Position numbers and translations under genes: made by a program
From: DASPKW01 sp038244055
GTDB lineage: Bacteria; Planctomycetota; Phycisphaerae; Tepidisphaerales; Tepidisphaeraceae
Direction of reading: 5' to 3'
Length of the DNA stretch: 34,045 nucleotides
Assembly: GCA_038244055.1 (NCBI GenBank)
Contig: JBBRTW010000016.1
Coordinates: 1-34,045, forward strand
Notes under the pieces: generated by a model
What the model was told of the DNA's origin: nothing
Databases searched by the model: none
The model's input: the letters and a program-made list of their open reading frames with translations, nothing else
Shown: positions 32,282 through 34,045 of the stretch, in pieces
How the letters are laid out: each line of letters begins with the position of its first letter
Numbering within the stretch: the first letter of the stretch is position 1

Positions 32282-33838
32282 ATGATGCACAACCTCCCAC
32301 GCTCTGCAATCGCGATCGCGTATCCAATACTCCTTATTCTAGGTCTGTTCCAATCCACGGTCGTCCACGCAGCCCCGCCACCCGCCGCACTTCAAATTCC
32401 GACGCCCATCATCACGATCGATGCCGGTCACGACATCGCCCCGGTCCCGCGCCGGCTCTTTGGCACGGGTTTGCGGCAGAACATGCAGTCGGGCGATGCT
32501 ATTCGCAAGTTCATTACCGACACCGGCATCACGCTCTTTCGCTACCCTGACAGCCTGGACACGGGATACACCTGGGATTGGGAGGCGGGCGGCGTCATGG
32601 CCCGCGGTGGAAAGCCATTGGTCTCGCCACTTGCGAAATTGGATGTCGCTGCTGAATTGTCCAAAGCCGTCAAGGCTGAACTATTCTTCACGCTGAAGAT
32701 TCATGGCTCATCACCCGAAGAGGCCGCCCGCACGGTTGCCGAGGCGAAGAAGTGTGGGTTGGGCGGGTCGTATTGGTGTTTTGGCAATGAGCCGTACTTC
32801 AAGGGCGACAAGGATTACATCACTCGCGAGGCATACGTCGAACTGGTGAACGCTTACGCCCCGGCCATGAAGAAGGCCGACCCCGACATCCACCTGGGCA
32901 TCGCCTGGGGCGGCCCGTACATCGAAGAACAAAGTGACAAGGGCCGAGACAGCTTCGTGCTCCGCAGCACCCGCCAGTGGGTCGACTTCGTGGACTTCCA
33001 TTTCTACACCGGCCGGTGGGAGAAGAAACAGGGGATCGATGCCCGGCGCATCATGGCCGGGTCGATGCTGGTTGCCGAGCACACCCGCAAGTTCCGCGAG
33101 ATCTTCCGTCGCGAGGCGCCGGATAAAGCCGAGCGAATCGAGGTGCATTACTGGGAATGGAACGGCCCGCCCTGGCCGGAGGTGGGCGGGATTCAAACAC
33201 TGGCGACGGCCCTGTTCGCCGCCGACACGCTGGGGGAGATGGCTCGCTGCGGGGTGAAGACGGCGATCCAGTACAACCTGCAGGAGCATGCGTGCGGATT
33301 GATTCCGGGATGGGAGCAGGATTCGCTGGCGTCCTATGCGACCGAGCCGTGGAATGGCAAGACTGTTCGGCCCATCGCATATGCCCTCCAGCTTTGGAGC
33401 CGGCATATGGGGCCGATGCTCGTGGAATCCTCCATCACCGGTGGTGCCAGCTACTCGAACAAGGACTGGCACACTCTGGTGAATTTCCAGGGCGAGGTGC
33501 CGATGCTCTCCGCTCACGCCACCCGCGGCGAAGATAGGAGGTCGCTGCAAATCATGGTCGTCAATCGGGATGAGAAGAATTCGACCGACGTGGAGATTTC
33601 ACTCAAGGGATTCGATCCGGCCGCGAAGGCCCGGATTCTAACGCTCACCGGCCCCAGCGCCCTGAGCCACAACGACGTGACCACCCGCCAGCCCTTGTAT
33701 CACTCGTTCGAGGATGCGCCTGATCCAGTGGTGAAGCTCGTGCAGACGCAGCGCGACGGGATTGCACCCGCATTCCACCACGTCTTTCCCCCGCACTCGG
33801 TGACGGTCCTGATCGTGCCGGCGAAATTGCCACAGTAA
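32282..33838 (+). CDS. Exported clan GH-A hydrolase, GH51-like (arabinofuranosidase type)
   Basis: 518 residues with a signal peptide (AIAIAYPILLILGLFQSTVVHA, cleavage after VHA near 30). The barrel follows: LFRYPDSLDTGYTWDWEAGG recalls the GH51/GH39-type 'RYPGG' block. The acid/base candidate is E170 in YWCFGNEPYF and the nucleophile candidate is E292 in VHYWEWNGPPW. A beta-sandwich forms the C-terminal 100 residues. GH51 members release arabinose from arabinoxylan or act as endoglucanases. That suits a neighbourhood with a GH10 xylanase, but GH39, GH44 or GH79-like families cannot be excluded. ATG 32282 is followed directly by another ATG; no good Shine-Dalgarno is seen. Confidence 0.78.
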   Translation: MMHNLPRSAIAIAYPILLILGLFQSTVVHAAPPPAALQIPTPIITIDAGHDIAPVPRRLFGTGLRQNMQSGDAIRKFITDTGITLFRYPDSLDTGYTWDWEAGGVMARGGKPLVSPLAKLDVAAELSKAVKAELFFTLKIHGSSPEEAARTVAEAKKCGLGGSYWCFGNEPYFKGDKDYITREAYVELVNAYAPAMKKADPDIHLGIAWGGPYIEEQSDKGRDSFVLRSTRQWVDFVDFHFYTGRWEKKQGIDARRIMAGSMLVAEHTRKFREIFRREAPDKAERIEVHYWEWNGPPWPEVGGIQTLATALFAADTLGEMARCGVKTAIQYNLQEHACGLIPGWEQDSLASYATEPWNGKTVRPIAYALQLWSRHMGPMLVESSITGGASYSNKDWHTLVNFQGEVPMLSAHATRGEDRRSLQIMVVNRDEKNSTDVEISLKGFDPAAKARILTLTGPSALSHNDVTTRQPLYHSFEDAPDPVVKLVQTQRDGIAPAFHHVFPPHSVTVLIVPAKLPQ

Positions 33839-34045
33839 TCCGGGCCGATGTCGAGGGAGAAAATGTTGGGCAAGCTCGTCCATTGCGCTCGACCGATCGT
33901 CTGACTCCACGGCGCTGCCAGGTTCTTCGAACGACCGTTTCATCTTTATGATCCCCAGGGTTCCGCTGCGTTCGATTCCTCGGAGCGACGGGTACCATCC
34001 TCACGCGCGCCTACGACAGTCCACGCGGCTTGCACGTTCACGTCC

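Noticed and set aside
33839..34045. Possible gene at the right edge (minus-strand frame 33645-34004)
   Set aside because: It overlaps the 3' end of the well-supported hydrolase gene antisense, is Arg/Ser-rich and lacks motifs; the last 207 nt show nothing definite.

Overview
The window looks like chromosomal DNA from a high-GC member of the Planctomycetota, probably near the Phycisphaerae/Tepidisphaerales. I infer this from two surface proteins with LEPR-XLL type N-terminal motifs (PLEDRRLMS and ALESRRMLT), a long PVC-type membrane-bound dehydrogenase/HEAT/cytochrome c protein, a free-standing pseudopilin, and several glycoside hydrolases beside housekeeping genes. No rRNA, tRNA, CRISPR array, transposase or phage gene was seen.

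Layout. Positions 345-7557 (minus strand) hold a glutamate synthase operon, gltB then gltD. Three small genes sit between the two subunits: a HEPN-like protein, a short protein with a BolA-like layout, and a short protein resembling the 'addiction module' antidote-type family. A good sigma70-like promoter lies ahead of gltB. From 7883 to 18232 there is a carbohydrate/oxidation region: an IclR regulator, the PVC dehydrogenase-cytochrome c, a GH42-type beta-galactosidase, a GH50-like clan GH-A enzyme (minus strand) and a GH10 xylanase divergent from it. From 18805 to 26637 lie argH (arginine), a pseudopilin, a single-membrane-span protein, a large AsmA-like membrane-anchored protein, an exported alpha/beta hydrolase, thiL (thiamine) and tsaE (tRNA t6A). 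From 26856 to 30426 two LEPR-XLL exported proteins, a sialidase-like propeller and an RTX/choice-of-anchor-D protein, converge with 10 bp between them. The last part holds a secreted Pro-rich protein, one or two unknown small proteins and a second exported clan GH-A hydrolase (GH51-like).

The genes suggest a heterotrophic polysaccharide degrader. The GH10 and the GH51-like enzymes carry export signals, while the GH42 and GH50-like enzymes show none, so polymer cleavage outside and oligosaccharide cleavage inside is plausible.

The intergenic DNA is unusually rich in small ordered repeats. There are 7-nt tandem repeats at three places, one as an opposed pair. A 9-nt-period TTCGYG family has three copies. 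A 37-bp near-perfect inverted repeat lies between two divergent hydrolase genes. Four alternating copies of an AGGGTCRGGAGCCGG motif lie between thiL and tsaE. A 28-bp element containing TTTGGCCGATAAAAGG occurs twice, each time 70-105 nt ahead of a start codon. The best candidates for something new are the three-gene cassette inside the glutamate synthase operon, this duplicated 28-bp element, the GH42 enzyme lacking the usual Asn-Glu acid/base motif, and the heptanucleotide repeats.
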